In this document: in pieces, positions 32,121 through 41,484 of the stretch
Layout: each line of letters opens with the position of its first letter
Numbering within the stretch: the first letter of the stretch is position 1
Source of the DNA: Microbispora rosea
GTDB taxonomy: Bacteria > Actinomycetota > Actinomycetes > Streptosporangiales > Streptosporangiaceae
Assembly: GCF_900156315.1 (NCBI RefSeq)
Contig: NZ_FTNI01000009.1
Span: 62,001 to 126,000 of the forward strand
DNA length: 64,000 nucleotides
Direction: 5' to 3'
Made by a program: the position numbers and the translations under genes
The notes under the pieces: model-generated
Databases searched by the model: none
The model's input: only the letters and a program-made list of their open reading frames with translations
What the model was told of the DNA's origin: nothing

Positions 32121-32819
32121 TCAGCCCGCGTGTTCCGCGTAGGCCGCCAGGAGCTGGGCCTCCGCGATGTCGAAGTACGCGAGCAGCTCCCGCTCGGCCC
32201 GCTCGTGGTCGCCGTCGCTCAGCAGCGTGGCGATGCGCGCGTTGTCCCCCAGATAGGGCTCGTGGAAGGTCCTGAGCTCGCCCATCACATGGAAGGCCAG
32301 CCGCAGCTCGGCGAGCAGGCGCGCCATGGTCTCGTCCACCCGGGGACTGGCGAGCAGCGCGGTGATCGCGCGGTGGAACCGCATGTTGGCGGTGCCGACG
32401 GCCGCCCAGTCGCCGTTCTCCGCGGCCGCCCGCCCCTCCTCGACGTGGCGCCCCACCTCCTCCACGGCCTCCCGCGGGGCCGTGACGACCGCCCGTACGC
32501 CCGCCGTCTCCAGGATGCGGCGCATCGCGTAGATGTCCGCCACGTCGGCCGCGGCGAGCTTGCGGACGAAGACTCCGCGGTGCAGCTCGTGCACCAGCAG
32601 GTTCTCGTGCGACAGCAGCCTGAACGCCTCTCTGAGCGTGTTGCGGGAGACGCCGAGCAGGTTGCCGATCGTCTCCTCCGACAGGCGGGTGCCCGGCGGC
32701 AGGGAGCCGTCGATGACGTTCTCCCGCAGGACGTCGGCGACCAGCTCCGCGGCGCTGGCCCGATCGAGCACCGGCCGAGCCGCGCTCAACCGTGCCGCCC
32801 AGTCCGCCATAGCCGTCAT
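32121..32819 (-). CDS. GntR/FCD-family regulator, probable controller of the pxp operon
   Basis: 232 aa. Winged HTH with GSLPPGTRLSEETIGNLLGV and RNTLREAFRLLSHENLL (about 35-80), then an FCD domain (DIYAMRRILETAGVRAVV, NMRFHRAITALLAS, FHEPYLGDNARIATLL) with the His/Asp ligands of the metal-dependent effector pocket. Divergent from the NRAMP-like/pxpABC genes with a 188-bp spacer holding two TGATCAC motifs, so repression of 5-oxoproline use relieved by substrate is the likely role (a KipR-like position although of another family). ATG 32817-32819. Confidence 0.88.
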   Translation of the reverse strand: MTAMADWAARLSAARPVLDRASAAELVADVLRENVIDGSLPPGTRLSEETIGNLLGVSRNTLREAFRLLSHENLLVHELHRGVFVRKLAAADVADIYAMRRILETAGVRAVVTAPREAVEEVGRHVEEGRAAAENGDWAAVGTANMRFHRAITALLASPRVDETMARLLAELRLAFHVMGELRTFHEPYLGDNARIATLLSDGDHERAERELLAYFDIAEAQLLAAYAEHAG

Positions 32820-32885
32820 CGCCGCAACCCCTTCTCGACCGCCGGATCACTCCCAGCTTAGGTCGTGGCACGCCGGCAGGATCCC

Positions 32886-32914
32886 GTGATCACGATTGGA
32901 TTTCACATGATCAC
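32886..32914. promoter_or_regulatory. Paired TGATCAC operator candidates
   Basis: GTGATCAC at 32886-32893 and ATGATCAC at 32907-32914 are palindromic cores 21 bp apart (two helical turns) in the divergent spacer. A third element, TTGAACAA, is at about 32961. The GntR regulator beside them is the natural candidate to bind. Confidence 0.5.
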
Positions 32915-33007
32915 AGGGAGTTGTAGCTCAGAAGTAACCCACAAGAGGCTTGATGAATCGTTGAACAATCCTCTAATTTCCAGGGAAGGTGAGCAAAGGA
33001 GTCCCGC

Positions 33008-34249
33008 ATGAACCCACCCCCCGGCACCCAGACGGCCTCGTCCCCGGGCATCACGAGCGGAGGGCGGCGCTCGGCGCTGCTCGGCGCGATGTTCCTCATG
33101 GCCACGAGCGCCATCGGCCCCGGCTTCATCACCCAGACGACGACGTTCACGGCGCGGCTCGGGGCGGCGTTCGCGTTCGTGATCGTCGCTTCGATCCTCG
33201 TCGACATCGCCGTCCAGCTGAACGTCTGGCGGGTGATCGGCGTCTCCGGGATGCGCGCCCAGACGCTGGGCAACCGGGTGCTGCCCGGCTCGGGATATGT
33301 CCTGGCCGTCCTCGTGGCCTTCGGCGGCCTGGTGTTCAACGTCGGCAACGTCGGCGGCGCGGCACTCGGCCTGAACGCCCTCGCGGGGATCGACGTCAAG
33401 ATCGGCGGCACGGTGTCCGCCCTGATCGCCGTCGCCATCTTCCTCAGCAGGCGGGCCGGGGTGGCCGTCGACCGGATCGTCGTCGTCCTCGGCGTCGTGA
33501 TGGTGGCGCTGACGCTGTACGTGGCGATCGTCTCCCACCCGCCGGTGGGCGAGGCCCTGCGGCAGACGGTCCTGCCGGACACGGTCGACTTCCTCGCCGT
33601 CACGACGCTGATCGGCGGCACGGTCGGGGGCTACATCACCTACGCGGGCGCGCACCGGCTGATCGACGCGGGCGTGACCGGACCGCGGAACGCCGGGCAG
33701 ATCTCCCGCGGCTCGATCACCGGCATCCTGGTCACCGGAGTCATGCGGGTGATCCTCTTCCTCGCCTCGCTCGGCGTGGTGGCCGGAGGGTTCCGGCTCG
33801 CCGCGGACTCCGCGAACCCGGCCGCCGACATCTTCGCGAGCGCGGCGGGCGAGCTGGGCCTGAGGCTGTTCGGCGTCGTCCTGTGGGCCGCCGCCATCAC
33901 CTCGGTCATCGGCGCCTCGTACACGTCGGTGTCCTTCCTCGCCAGCTTCTCGCCCCGGACGGACCGCTACCGCTCGTGGATCACGGTGGCCTTCATCGTG
34001 GTCTCGACCGCGGTCTTCCTCCTCATCGGCAAGGCTCCGGCCAACCTCCTGATCCTGGCCGGAGCGCTCAACGGCCTCATCCTGCCCGTCGGCCTGGCGG
34101 TGATCCTCTGGGTCGCCGCCCGCCGCCGTGATCTCATGGGCGGGTACCGCTACCCGGTCTGGCTGCTCGGCATCGGTGTGCTCGCCTGGGCGCTGACCAT
34201 CTACCTCGGCTGGAACTCCCTCAGCGGGATCAGCGCGCTCTGGAGCTGA
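33008..34249 (+). CDS. NRAMP-family transporter of the 5-oxoproline operon (YcsG-like)
   Basis: 413 aa with about eleven membrane helices. Helix 1 region [18 protein letters not shown] corresponds to the DPGN-motif helix of NRAMP metal transporters, but the Asp-Pro-Gly-Asn metal-binding residues are replaced, so it is an NRAMP-related transporter of the YcsG kind and probably does not carry divalent metals. Location directly before pxpABC, the same as ycsG before ycsF in Bacillus, suggests uptake of 5-oxoproline or a related compound; that is inference. ATG 33008 has GTGAGCAAAGGAGTCCCGC upstream, a strong ribosome binding site. One base separates its stop from the pxpA start. Confidence 0.85.
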   Translation: MNPPPGTQTASSPGITSGGRRSALLGAMFLMATSAIGPGFITQTTTFTARLGAAFAFVIVASILVDIAVQLNVWRVIGVSGMRAQTLGNRVLPGSGYVLAVLVAFGGLVFNVGNVGGAALGLNALAGIDVKIGGTVSALIAVAIFLSRRAGVAVDRIVVVLGVVMVALTLYVAIVSHPPVGEALRQTVLPDTVDFLAVTTLIGGTVGGYITYAGAHRLIDAGVTGPRNAGQISRGSITGILVTGVMRVILFLASLGVVAGGFRLAADSANPAADIFASAAGELGLRLFGVVLWAAAITSVIGASYTSVSFLASFSPRTDRYRSWITVAFIVVSTAVFLLIGKAPANLLILAGALNGLILPVGLAVILWVAARRRDLMGGYRYPVWLLGIGVLAWALTIYLGWNSLSGISALWS

Positions 34250-34250
34250 C

Positions 34251-35054
34251 GTGTCCTATCCGACCATGAGCGTCGACCTCAACTCCGACCTGGGCGAGGG
34301 CTTCGGCCGGTGGACGCTCGGCGACGACGACGCGTTGCTGTCGATCGTCACGAGCGCCAACGTCGCCTGCGGGTTCCACGCGGGAGACCCGGTGATCATG
34401 CGGCGCACCTGCGAGACCGCGGCCGCGCGCGGTGTGGTGATCGGCGCCCAGGTCGGCTACCGCGACCTGGCGGGCTTCGGGCGGCGCTTCGTCGACGTGC
34501 CGCCCGTCGAACTCGCCGACGACGTCATCTACCAGATCGGGGCGCTGGACGCCTTCGCGCGGGTGGCGGGCACCAGGGTCAGGTACGTCAAGCCGCACGG
34601 CGCGCTCTACAACGCGATCGTGCACCACGAGGCGCAGGCCGCCGCGGTGGTCGCGGCCGTGCGGGCCTACGACCCCGGCCTGCCCGTGCTCGGCCTCCCC
34701 GGCTCGGCGTGGCTGCGCCAGGCCGCCGGGGCCGGCCTCACCACGGTCGCGGAATGCTTCGCCGACCGCGCCTACACCCGCGAGGGCAGGCTGGTGCCGC
34801 GCGGCGTGCCCGGCGCCGTCCTGCACGACCCCGCCCTGGTCGCCGAGCGCAGCGTACGCATGGCGAGGGGCGAACCGGTCGAGGCCCTCGACGGGACGCC
34901 GCTCACCGTCACGGCGGACTCGATCTGCGTGCACGGCGACAGCCCCGGCGCCGTCGCCATGGCGATCGAGGTCCGTGACGCGCTCAAGGAGAACGGCATC
35001 GGCCTGGCGCCGTTCGCCGCGGAGCCGGCGCCGTTCACAAGGGGGGCGATGTGA
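34251..35054 (+). CDS. pxpA: 5-oxoprolinase subunit A (LamB/YcsF family)
   Basis: 267 aa. Diagnostic [20 protein letters not shown] at the N-terminus, [45 protein letters not shown] and the late [16 protein letters not shown]. With PxpB and PxpC it hydrolyses 5-oxo-L-proline to glutamate using ATP. GTG 34251 is chosen because GGAG lies just upstream across the transporter stop codon; the downstream ATG 34266 has no ribosome binding site. Stop overlaps the pxpB GTG (ATGTGA), giving coupled translation. Confidence 0.95.
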   Translation: MSYPTMSVDLNSDLGEGFGRWTLGDDDALLSIVTSANVACGFHAGDPVIMRRTCETAAARGVVIGAQVGYRDLAGFGRRFVDVPPVELADDVIYQIGALDAFARVAGTRVRYVKPHGALYNAIVHHEAQAAAVVAAVRAYDPGLPVLGLPGSAWLRQAAGAGLTTVAECFADRAYTREGRLVPRGVPGAVLHDPALVAERSVRMARGEPVEALDGTPLTVTADSICVHGDSPGAVAMAIEVRDALKENGIGLAPFAAEPAPFTRGAM

Positions 35055-35668
35055 ACGCGCGGCTGCACCGCTGCGGCGAGCACGCCGTCCTGGTCGAGCT
35101 CGGCCGTCTCGAGGAGGTGGTCGCCCTCTACGACGCCCTCGCGGCCGACACCCCGCCCGGAATCGTCGACCTCGTCCCCGCGGCGCGTACGCTGCTCGTC
35201 CGGTTCGAGCCGCCGACGCGCCACGCCGAGGTGGAGTCCGCCGTCCTGGCCGCACGACCGGCCGGAGGCCGCCGCGTGACGACCGAGGAGGTGGTGATCC
35301 CCGTCCTGTACGACGGCGACGACCTCGCCGACGTGGCCCGGCTGACCGGGCTCACCGAACGCGAGGTGGCGGCCGCGCACACCCAGACCCCCTGGACGGT
35401 CGCCTTCTGCGGGTTCGCCCCCGGCTTCGGCTACATGATCGGCGGCGACCCCCGGCTGGCCGTGCCCCGGCGGACGGAGTCGCGCGTACGCGTGCCGACC
35501 GGCGCCGTGGCGCTCGCCGGAGAGTTCAGCGGCGTCTACCCGCGCGAGTCCCCAGGCGGCTGGCAGCTGATCGGCCGCACCGAGACCGTGGTGTGGGACA
35601 TCGCGGCCGACCCGCCCGCCCTGCTGCGCCCGGGGGTCCGGGTGCGGTTCGCGGAGGCGCTGCCGTGA
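35051..35668 (+). CDS. pxpB: 5-oxoprolinase subunit B (KipI family)
   Basis: 205 aa. KipI/AHS1 domain: [92 protein letters not shown], and [11 protein letters not shown] near the C-terminus. Forms the ATP-binding/transfer core with PxpC. GTG at 35051 overlaps the pxpA stop. The C-terminus falls in a 14-bp duplication that also contains the pxpC start. Confidence 0.94.
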   Translation: MNARLHRCGEHAVLVELGRLEEVVALYDALAADTPPGIVDLVPAARTLLVRFEPPTRHAEVESAVLAARPAGGRRVTTEEVVIPVLYDGDDLADVARLTGLTEREVAAAHTQTPWTVAFCGFAPGFGYMIGGDPRLAVPRRTESRVRVPTGAVALAGEFSGVYPRESPGGWQLIGRTETVVWDIAADPPALLRPGVRVRFAEALP

Positions 35669-35692
35669 GCGGGGCGACGTGAGCGGGGCGAC
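35665..35692. repeat. 14-bp perfect tandem duplication at the pxpB-pxpC junction
   Basis: GTGAGCGGGGCGAC occurs twice head to tail (35665-35678 and 35679-35692). The first copy recreates a GTG overlapping the pxpB stop, but opens only a five-codon frame that ends in TGA overlapping the second GTG, the real pxpC start. Confidence 0.9.
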
Positions 35693-36596
35693 GGCGGGCG
35701 AGCCTCGGCGGGCGCTGGTGGTGCTCGCCCCAGGTCCCCTCACCACGGTGCAGGACCTCGGGCGGCGCCGGCACAGCCATCTCGGCGTCGGGCGTTCCGG
35801 CGCCGCCGACCGGGGCGCGCTGCGGCTGGCCAACCGCCTGCTGGCCAATCCCGAGGACGCCGCCTGCCTGGAGGTCACCCTGGGCGGGCTGAAGGTGCGC
35901 GCCGCCGGCGACCTGCTCGTGGCGCTCACCGGCGCCCCGTGTCCCGCCACCGTCACCTCCCCGGACGGACGCATGCGCGGCGTCGGGCACGCGTCGGTCG
36001 AGCACCTCCCGGACGGGGCCACACTGCGGCTCGGTGTGCCGCCCCGCGGGCTGCGCACCTACCTCGCCGTCCGCGGCGGGATCGACGTCCCCGAGGTGCT
36101 GGGGTCACGGGCCACCGACCTGCTCTCCGGCCTCGGCCCGGCACGCCCGGCGGCCGGATCGGTGCTCCCGGTCGGGCCGGCGCCCGCGGCGTTTCCCGCG
36201 GCCGATCTCGCCCCGGTGCCCGAGCCGGAGTCCGGCCTCCTCATGCTGGACGTGATACCGGGACCACGCCACGACTGGTTCACCCCCGGCGCCCTGGCGG
36301 CCCTGTGCGCCGAGCCGTACGAGGTCACCCCGCACAGCGACCGGGTCGGCATGCGGCTGCGCGGGCCACGCCTCGAGCGCGCGCGCGACGGGGAGCTGCC
36401 GAGCGAGGGCATGGTCCTCGGCGCGCTGCAGGTGCCGCCGTCGGGGCAGCCGACGCTCTTCCTCGCGGATCACCCCGTGACCGGCGGATATCCCGTCATC
36501 GCGGTGGTGCGCGACCACCACGTCGACCGGGCGGCGCAGGCCCGCCCCGGGCAGCAGGTCCGTTTCCGGCTGGCCGACGGCCATCGGTTCCACTGA
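35679..36596 (+). CDS. pxpC: 5-oxoprolinase subunit C (KipA, biotin-dependent carboxylase-like)
   Basis: 305 aa. AHS2 domain: VLAPGPLTTVQDLGRRRHSH, VGRSGAADRGALRLANRLL, CLEVTLGGLKV, TYLAVRGGIDVPEVLGSRATD, then SDRVGMRLRGPRLER, LPSEGMVLGALQVPPSGQP and DHPVTGGYPVIAVV. Partner of PxpB in ATP-dependent ring opening of 5-oxoproline. Start is the second GTG of a duplicated 14-mer because the first copy runs into a stop after five codons; before duplication the gene would have overlapped pxpB by GTGA as the other junctions do. Confidence 0.94.
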   Translation: MSGATAGEPRRALVVLAPGPLTTVQDLGRRRHSHLGVGRSGAADRGALRLANRLLANPEDAACLEVTLGGLKVRAAGDLLVALTGAPCPATVTSPDGRMRGVGHASVEHLPDGATLRLGVPPRGLRTYLAVRGGIDVPEVLGSRATDLLSGLGPARPAAGSVLPVGPAPAAFPAADLAPVPEPESGLLMLDVIPGPRHDWFTPGALAALCAEPYEVTPHSDRVGMRLRGPRLERARDGELPSEGMVLGALQVPPSGQPTLFLADHPVTGGYPVIAVVRDHHVDRAAQARPGQQVRFRLADGHRFH

Positions 36597-36610
36597 CCGA
36601 GGAGGCTCCG

Positions 36611-36766
36611 ATGGAACTCGACCCCGCGGGCCTGACCCCCCGCGAGGGTGACGCCGCAGGCCGCGGTGTGCCCCCGAGGCCGCCGAATCAGTCGCCGGCG
36701 CGGCGGACGAGGGGGTTGGCGGCGGTGGAGTTGCGGATGCTGAAGGTCACGCTGCCGGCGCGGTAG
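36611..36766 (+). CDS. Possible short ORF after pxpC with strong ribosome binding site
   Basis: 51 codons from ATG 36611, which is preceded by GAGGAGG at good spacing, 15 bases after pxpC. The product begins MELDPAGLTPREGDAAGRG and then becomes arginine/proline rich where it overlaps the 3' end of the convergent GntR gene. The good start signals and poor body suggest the 5' stub of a fourth operon gene that was truncated. No family recognised. Confidence 0.3.
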   Translation: MELDPAGLTPREGDAAGRGVPPRPPNQSPARRTRGLAAVELRMLKVTLPAR

Positions 36767-37425
36767 CGGTCGTCGGAGCACTCGACGGGCCTGCCCTCCT
36801 GGGTGGTGGTGACGCGGCGCTGGCGCAGCAGGGGGCTGCCCCGCCGCACGTCGAGCAGCCGGGCGTCCTCGCTGCCGGCCGCCACGGCGTCGATCAGGTG
36901 CTCGCCGTACGCGAAGACGAGGCCGACCGACTCGTAGAGCTCCTGGGTCACCGACTCGCACTCGGGGTCGAGCCGCTCGACGGCGGGGGCGATCCAGCCG
37001 GCGTAGACGGTGCGCTCGACCAGCACCGGCTCGCCGTCGAGCCGCCGCAGCCGCAGCACGTCGAGCACCTCCTCCCCCGGCTCCAGCGACAGCCGTACGG
37101 CCTCGGAGGGCGAGCAAGGGCGGCGCCGGGAGGACAGCACGGTGCCGCTGGCGCGGTAGCCCATCGAGCGGGCCCACTGGGCGAAGCTGTGCAGCTCGGC
37201 GAAGCTCTGGCTGCGTTCGCTGCCGAGCACGATGCGCCGCGCGCCCTGCCGGGACCCCACCAGTCCCTCGGCGGCGAGCAGGGCGACGGCCTGGCGAACG
37301 GTCCCGCGCGCCGCCGAATACCGTAAGGCCAGCTCAGCCTCGGAAGGGAGCTGAGCGCCTATCGGATAGTCCCCCCTGACGATGGCGTCCCGCAGGTCAC
37401 TCGCAATCTGTTCGTAGCGCGCCAT
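36688..37425 (-). CDS. GntR/UTRA (HutC-family) regulator
   Basis: 245 aa. N-terminal wHTH (MARYEQIASDLRDAIVRGDY, LPSEAELALRYSAARGTVRQ, VALLAAEGLVGSRQGAR) and a C-terminal UTRA ligand domain (GYRASGTVL, LRLRRLDGEPVLVERTVY, LLDVRRGSPLLRQRRVTTTQ, DRYRAGSVTFSI). PhnF-like regulators of this class sense phosphonates, sugars or histidine-pathway compounds. Divergent from the ABC importer operon with a 112-bp spacer that contains the perfect inverted repeat CTTGT-N4-ACAAG, so it probably controls that operon and itself. ATG 37423-37425. Confidence 0.9.
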   Translation of the reverse strand: MARYEQIASDLRDAIVRGDYPIGAQLPSEAELALRYSAARGTVRQAVALLAAEGLVGSRQGARRIVLGSERSQSFAELHSFAQWARSMGYRASGTVLSSRRRPCSPSEAVRLSLEPGEEVLDVLRLRRLDGEPVLVERTVYAGWIAPAVERLDPECESVTQELYESVGLVFAYGEHLIDAVAAGSEDARLLDVRRGSPLLRQRRVTTTQEGRPVECSDDRYRAGSVTFSIRNSTAANPLVRRAGD

Positions 37426-37482
37426 CGTGCTGAGCCCTTCCGTTCACGCGACTGACATCGATATGCGACTTACTAGCTCTGG

Positions 37483-37496
37483 CTTGTTTGTACAAG
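37483..37496. promoter_or_regulatory. GntR/UTRA operator CTTGTTTGTACAAG
   Basis: A perfect inverted repeat CTTGT-TTGT-ACAAG sits 42 bp before the substrate-binding protein start, in the divergent spacer with the GntR gene. AAGTTCG direct repeats follow at about 37494 and 37504. HutC/PhnF-type regulators bind similar TnGTnTAnACnA-like sites. Confidence 0.6.
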
Positions 37497-37537
37497 TTCG
37501 CCTAAGTTCGATCCACGCACCACAGTGGGAGGGACCG

Positions 37538-38689
37538 TTGTCCACACGTACCGCCGGCCTCGTGGCCGCGCTCACGATAACCACCTCAGTGATCGCGGCA
37601 TGCGGCGCCGCCCCCACGACCGCCGGCGGCGGCTCGGGGGCGGGTGATTCCAAGGCCGCCTCCGCGACCTCCGCCCAGGACTTCGGCGGGCTGGACAAGC
37701 TGGTGGAGGCCGCCAAGAAGGAAGGGAAGCTCAACACCATCGCGCTGCCGCCGGACTGGGCCAACTACGGCGAGGTCATCAAGGCGTTCGAGGCCAAGTA
37801 CGGCATCAAGATCACTAGCGACAACCCCGACGGCTCCAGCCAGGACGAGATCAACGCGGTCAAGACCCTCAAGGGCCAGGACCGCGCCCCCGACGTGCTC
37901 GACCTCGGCAGCGCCTTCGCGCTCAGCGGCGCCCAGGAGGGCCTGTTCGCGCCCTACAAGGTGCAGAGCTGGGACAAGATCCCCGACGGCCAGAAGGAGA
38001 CCGGCGGCGCCTGGTACTACGACTACGGCGGCTACATCTCCATCGGCTGCGACGCCAAGCGGGTCAAGACCTGCCCCCAGACGTTCGCCGACCTGCTCAA
38101 GCCCGAATACAAGGGCATGGTCGCGCTGAACGGCGACCCGACCAAGGCCGGCGCCGCCTTCGCCGGCGTCTACGCCGCCTCGCTCGCCAACCAGGGCTCG
38201 TTCGACGACATCCAGCCCGGCATCGACTTCTTCAAGAAGCTCAAGGAGAACGGCAACTTCAACCCGGTCGAGGCGACCCCCGCCACGGTGGAGAAGGGCG
38301 AGACCCCGATCACCCTCGACTGGGACTACCTGCAGGCCAGCTACGCCAAGGAGTTCTCCTCCAAGGGCGTGGACTGGAAGATCGCCATCCCCGCCGACGG
38401 CCAGTACGCCAACTTCTACGCCCAGGCGATCAACAAGTGGGCGCCGCACCCCGCCGCCGCCCGCCTCTGGCAGGAGTTCCTCTACAGCGCCGAGGGCCAG
38501 AACCTGTGGCTGAAGGGCTACGCCCGCCCGGTGCTGCTGCCCTCCATGCAGGAGGACGGCAGCGCGGACGCCGCCATGGTCGCCCAGCTCCCCAAGGTCG
38601 AGGGCACCCCCTCCTTCCCGACTCCGGACCAGGTCAACAAGGCCAAGGAAGTCCTGGCGAGCGGGTGGGGCGCGGCGGTCTCGGGCTGA
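37538..38689 (+). CDS. ABC importer substrate-binding lipoprotein
   Basis: 383 aa from TTG 37538 with GGGAGGGACCG ahead of it. Signal peptide with lipobox VIAAC; the cysteine is followed by a Gly/Ser/Ala linker, then the binding domain (GGLDKLVEAAKKEGKLNTI, VIKAFEAKYGIKITSDNPD, APDVLDLGSAFALSG, TPITLDWDYLQASYAKEF, ANFYAQAINKWAPHPAAARL). This is the iron/polyamine/phosphonate-type class of extracellular solute-binding proteins. First of an operon with two permeases, an ATPase and a HAD phosphatase; the latter and the PhnF-like regulator suggest a phosphorylated or phosphonate substrate, unproven. Confidence 0.88.
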   Translation: MSTRTAGLVAALTITTSVIAACGAAPTTAGGGSGAGDSKAASATSAQDFGGLDKLVEAAKKEGKLNTIALPPDWANYGEVIKAFEAKYGIKITSDNPDGSSQDEINAVKTLKGQDRAPDVLDLGSAFALSGAQEGLFAPYKVQSWDKIPDGQKETGGAWYYDYGGYISIGCDAKRVKTCPQTFADLLKPEYKGMVALNGDPTKAGAAFAGVYAASLANQGSFDDIQPGIDFFKKLKENGNFNPVEATPATVEKGETPITLDWDYLQASYAKEFSSKGVDWKIAIPADGQYANFYAQAINKWAPHPAAARLWQEFLYSAEGQNLWLKGYARPVLLPSMQEDGSADAAMVAQLPKVEGTPSFPTPDQVNKAKEVLASGWGAAVSG

Positions 38690-38693
38690 GATC

Positions 38694-39530
38694 GTGCGCG
38701 ACAGCCGTACGCGATCGAAGAGCCGGTGGGCGGCCGTGCCGCTGCTGGTCTTCGTCGTCATCGTCTTCGGCGTGCCGATGCTGGTCCTCCTCGGTGGCAC
38801 GTTCACCAAGGAGGGCGCGTTCAGCACCGCCAACCTCACCGAGTCGCTCCAGGGCGCGTACCTGACCGCCCTGCTCGGGAGCGTCAAGATCTCGGCGCTG
38901 GTGGCGGTGCTGGGCGGGGTGCTCGGCACCTTCCTCGCCCAGGCCGTGGTGACCTCCAGGTTCCGTACGCTGCGCGAGGCGGTGCTGACCGCCTCCGGCG
39001 TGCTGGCCAACTTCGGCGGCGTGCCGCTGGCCTTCGCCTGGATCGCCACGCTCGGCAACTCGGGCGTCGTCACCACCACACTCGGCCTCGGCCAGCACGG
39101 GTGGAGCCTGTACAACTTCTGGGGTCTCACCCTGGTCTACCTGTACTTCTCCATCCCCCTGCAGGTCCTCACGGTCGTGCCCGCGCTCGACGGGCTGCGC
39201 CCGCAGTGGCGTGAGGCCGCGCAGAACAACGGCGCGAGCACCTGGCAGTTCTGGCGGTACGTCGGGATTCCGGTGCTGACACCGGCGCTGCTCGGCGGGG
39301 TCGTGCTGCTGTTCGGCGGCGCGTTCTCCGCCTACGCCACGGCGCAGGCCATGGTCGGGTCCACCGTCCCGCTGGTCACGCTGAAGATCGCCGACGCGCT
39401 CACCGGCAACGTCCTGATCGGCCACGAGAACGTCGCGCTGGCCCTCAGCCTTGACATGATCGTGGTCGCGGGCCTGGTCATGGCCGTCTACCTCCCGCTG
39501 CAGCGAAGGAGCGCCCGATGGCTTCGCTGA
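38694..39530 (+). CDS. ABC importer permease 1
   Basis: 278 aa from GTG 38694, four bases after the lipoprotein stop. About six helices; binding-protein-dependent transport inner-membrane domain with the EAA-type loop WREAAQNNGASTWQFWRYVGIP between helices. Resembles the PotB/CysU class. Stop overlaps the next permease start by 13 bases. Part of the same importer operon. Confidence 0.9.
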   Translation: MRDSRTRSKSRWAAVPLLVFVVIVFGVPMLVLLGGTFTKEGAFSTANLTESLQGAYLTALLGSVKISALVAVLGGVLGTFLAQAVVTSRFRTLREAVLTASGVLANFGGVPLAFAWIATLGNSGVVTTTLGLGQHGWSLYNFWGLTLVYLYFSIPLQVLTVVPALDGLRPQWREAAQNNGASTWQFWRYVGIPVLTPALLGGVVLLFGGAFSAYATAQAMVGSTVPLVTLKIADALTGNVLIGHENVALALSLDMIVVAGLVMAVYLPLQRRSARWLR

Positions 39531-40393
39531 CCCCTCAGGTGACCACGCAGGTCGCCACCGGAACGGCGCCCGCGCGCGGCGGCCGGCCGCGGCGTCCCCG
39601 GGTGTGGCGCGGGGTCGTCCTCGTGCTCGCCGCCGTCTACTTCCTCGTCCCGCTGATCGCGTCGTTCGTCTTCACGGTCGAGGTGCCGAACCAGGGCTTC
39701 TCGCTCGACGCGTACGGCCAGATCTTCTCGGCCGAGGGCTTCGGCGGCAGCCTCCTGCTGTCGCTCGGGCTCGGGGTCGCCACGATCGTGCTCGTGCTGC
39801 TGCTGACGCTGCCCGCCGCGGTGGCCGTACGGCTCGGCGCGCCGCGGCTGCGGCCGGTGCTCGAGGTGGTCTGCACGCTGCCGCTGGTCGTGCCCCCGAT
39901 CACGTTCGTGGCCGGGATCAGCACCGTGCTGCGGTGGGGGCCCGACTACCTGGCGACCACGCCCCTGTACCAGACGATGATCGCGGTGCAGAACCCGGAC
40001 TTCCCGGTGGTGCTCGTGCTCGCCTACGTCGTGCTCGCGCTGCCGTTCGCCTACCGCTCGCTCGACGCGGGCCTGGGCGCCATCGACGTGCGCACGCTGT
40101 CGGAGGCGGCCAGGAACCTCGGGGCGTCGTGGCCCCACGTGCTGCTGCGGGTGATCATCCCCAACATGCGGTCGGCGATGGCGAGCGCGTCGTTCCTCAC
40201 GCTGGCGCTGGTGCTCGGGGAGTTCACGATCGCCCGGCTACTCAGCTTCGAGACCTTCCCCAACTGGATTTACCGGATCTCCGGCTCTCAGGCGCAGGTG
40301 TCGGTGGCCGTCTCGGTGTTCAGCCTGCTGATCACCTGGCTGCTGTTGCTCGCCCTGTCCTCCGCCGGCGCGAGGCAAAGGAGTGGATCATGA
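39518..40393 (+). CDS. ABC importer permease 2
   Basis: 291 aa, ATG 39518 with AAGGAGCGCCCG upstream. Six helices; EAA loop EAARNLGASWPHVLLRVIIP, then NMRSAMASASFLTLALVLGEF. PotC/CysW class. The N-terminus has an Arg/Pro-rich cytoplasmic segment of about 30 residues. Overlaps permease 1 at its start and the ATPase ATG at its stop (ATGA at 40390). Confidence 0.9.
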   Translation: MASLTPQVTTQVATGTAPARGGRPRRPRVWRGVVLVLAAVYFLVPLIASFVFTVEVPNQGFSLDAYGQIFSAEGFGGSLLLSLGLGVATIVLVLLLTLPAAVAVRLGAPRLRPVLEVVCTLPLVVPPITFVAGISTVLRWGPDYLATTPLYQTMIAVQNPDFPVVLVLAYVVLALPFAYRSLDAGLGAIDVRTLSEAARNLGASWPHVLLRVIIPNMRSAMASASFLTLALVLGEFTIARLLSFETFPNWIYRISGSQAQVSVAVSVFSLLITWLLLLALSSAGARQRSGS

Positions 40394-41484
40394 ACGGCGC
40401 CCGGGTCGAGTTCCGCGGCCTGCGGCGGCGGTTCGGCAGCACGGTCGCGCTGGACGGGCTCGACCTCACGGTGGAGCCCGGCGAGCTGATCGCACTGCTC
40501 GGCCCGTCGGGGTGCGGCAAGACCACCGCGCTGCGCTGCCTGGCCGGCTTCGAGCAGCCCGACGAGGGCGAGGTGCTGGTGGACGGCGCCGACATCACGC
40601 GCGTGCCGGCCAACCGGCGCGACGCGGGCATGGTCTTCCAGTCCTACAGCCTCTTCCCCAACCTCAACGCCCGGGACAACGTGAGCTTCGGCATGCGGGT
40701 GCGCAAGGCGCCCACCGCCAAGCGGCACGCCCGCGCGCAGGAGCTGCTCGAACTGGTCGGCCTGCCCTCGGTCGGCGAACGCTACCCCCACCAGCTGTCC
40801 GGCGGCCAGCAGCAGCGCGTGGCGCTGGCCCGCGCGCTCGCCCTGGAGCCCAGGGTGCTGCTGCTGGACGAGCCGTTGTCGGCGCTGGACGCCAAGGTGC
40901 GGGTCACGCTGCGCGAGGAGATCCGCCGCCTGCAGCTCTCCCTCGGCATCACGACGATCTTCGTGACGCACGACCAGGAGGAGGCGCTGTCGATGGCCGA
41001 CCGGGTCGCCGTGCTGCGCGACGGCCGCCTGGAGCAGGTCGCCGACCCCGCCACCCTGTACGACCGGCCGGCGACCCCGTTCGTCGCCGAGTTCGTCGGC
41101 GCGATGAACCACCTGACCGGCCTGGTGTCGGGCGACCGGGTCACCGTCCTCGGGCAGACGCTGCCCGTGGAGGGCCGGGCGCCGGACACGGCGCAGGTGG
41201 ACGTGCTGGTGCGGCCCGAGGCCGTGCTGGTCACGCCGGTCGACGCGTCCGGCGCCGAGGGCGACGGGATCGTCATGGTGTCGTCGTTCCGCGGCTCCAC
41301 CGCCCGCCTGCGGGTCCATCTCGGCGACGGCACCGAGGTGCTGGCCGACGTCCCCGGCCACGACTCGGCGCGCTTCGCGCCCGGAACCGCCGTACGGGTC
41401 GGGCTGGTCGAGCGGCCCGTGCTCGTGTCGGCCCGCTCGGAGACCGGAGCCGCGACGGCGGTCCCCGAACCCGATGTCGTCTAG
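40390..41484 (+). CDS. ABC importer ATP-binding protein
   Basis: 364 aa. Walker A LLGPSGCGKTTALR, Q-loop VFQSYSLFPNLN, signature LSGGQQQRVALARALALEP, Walker B LLLDEPLSALD, H-loop VTHDQEEAL, then a TOBE/MOI-type C-terminal domain (about 240-360) that senses substrate or inducer-exclusion partners. PotA/CysA/FbpC class. Overlaps the HAD gene by 11 bases at its end. Confidence 0.93.
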   Translation: MNGARVEFRGLRRRFGSTVALDGLDLTVEPGELIALLGPSGCGKTTALRCLAGFEQPDEGEVLVDGADITRVPANRRDAGMVFQSYSLFPNLNARDNVSFGMRVRKAPTAKRHARAQELLELVGLPSVGERYPHQLSGGQQQRVALARALALEPRVLLLDEPLSALDAKVRVTLREEIRRLQLSLGITTIFVTHDQEEALSMADRVAVLRDGRLEQVADPATLYDRPATPFVAEFVGAMNHLTGLVSGDRVTVLGQTLPVEGRAPDTAQVDVLVRPEAVLVTPVDASGAEGDGIVMVSSFRGSTARLRVHLGDGTEVLADVPGHDSARFAPGTAVRVGLVERPVLVSARSETGAATAVPEPDVV

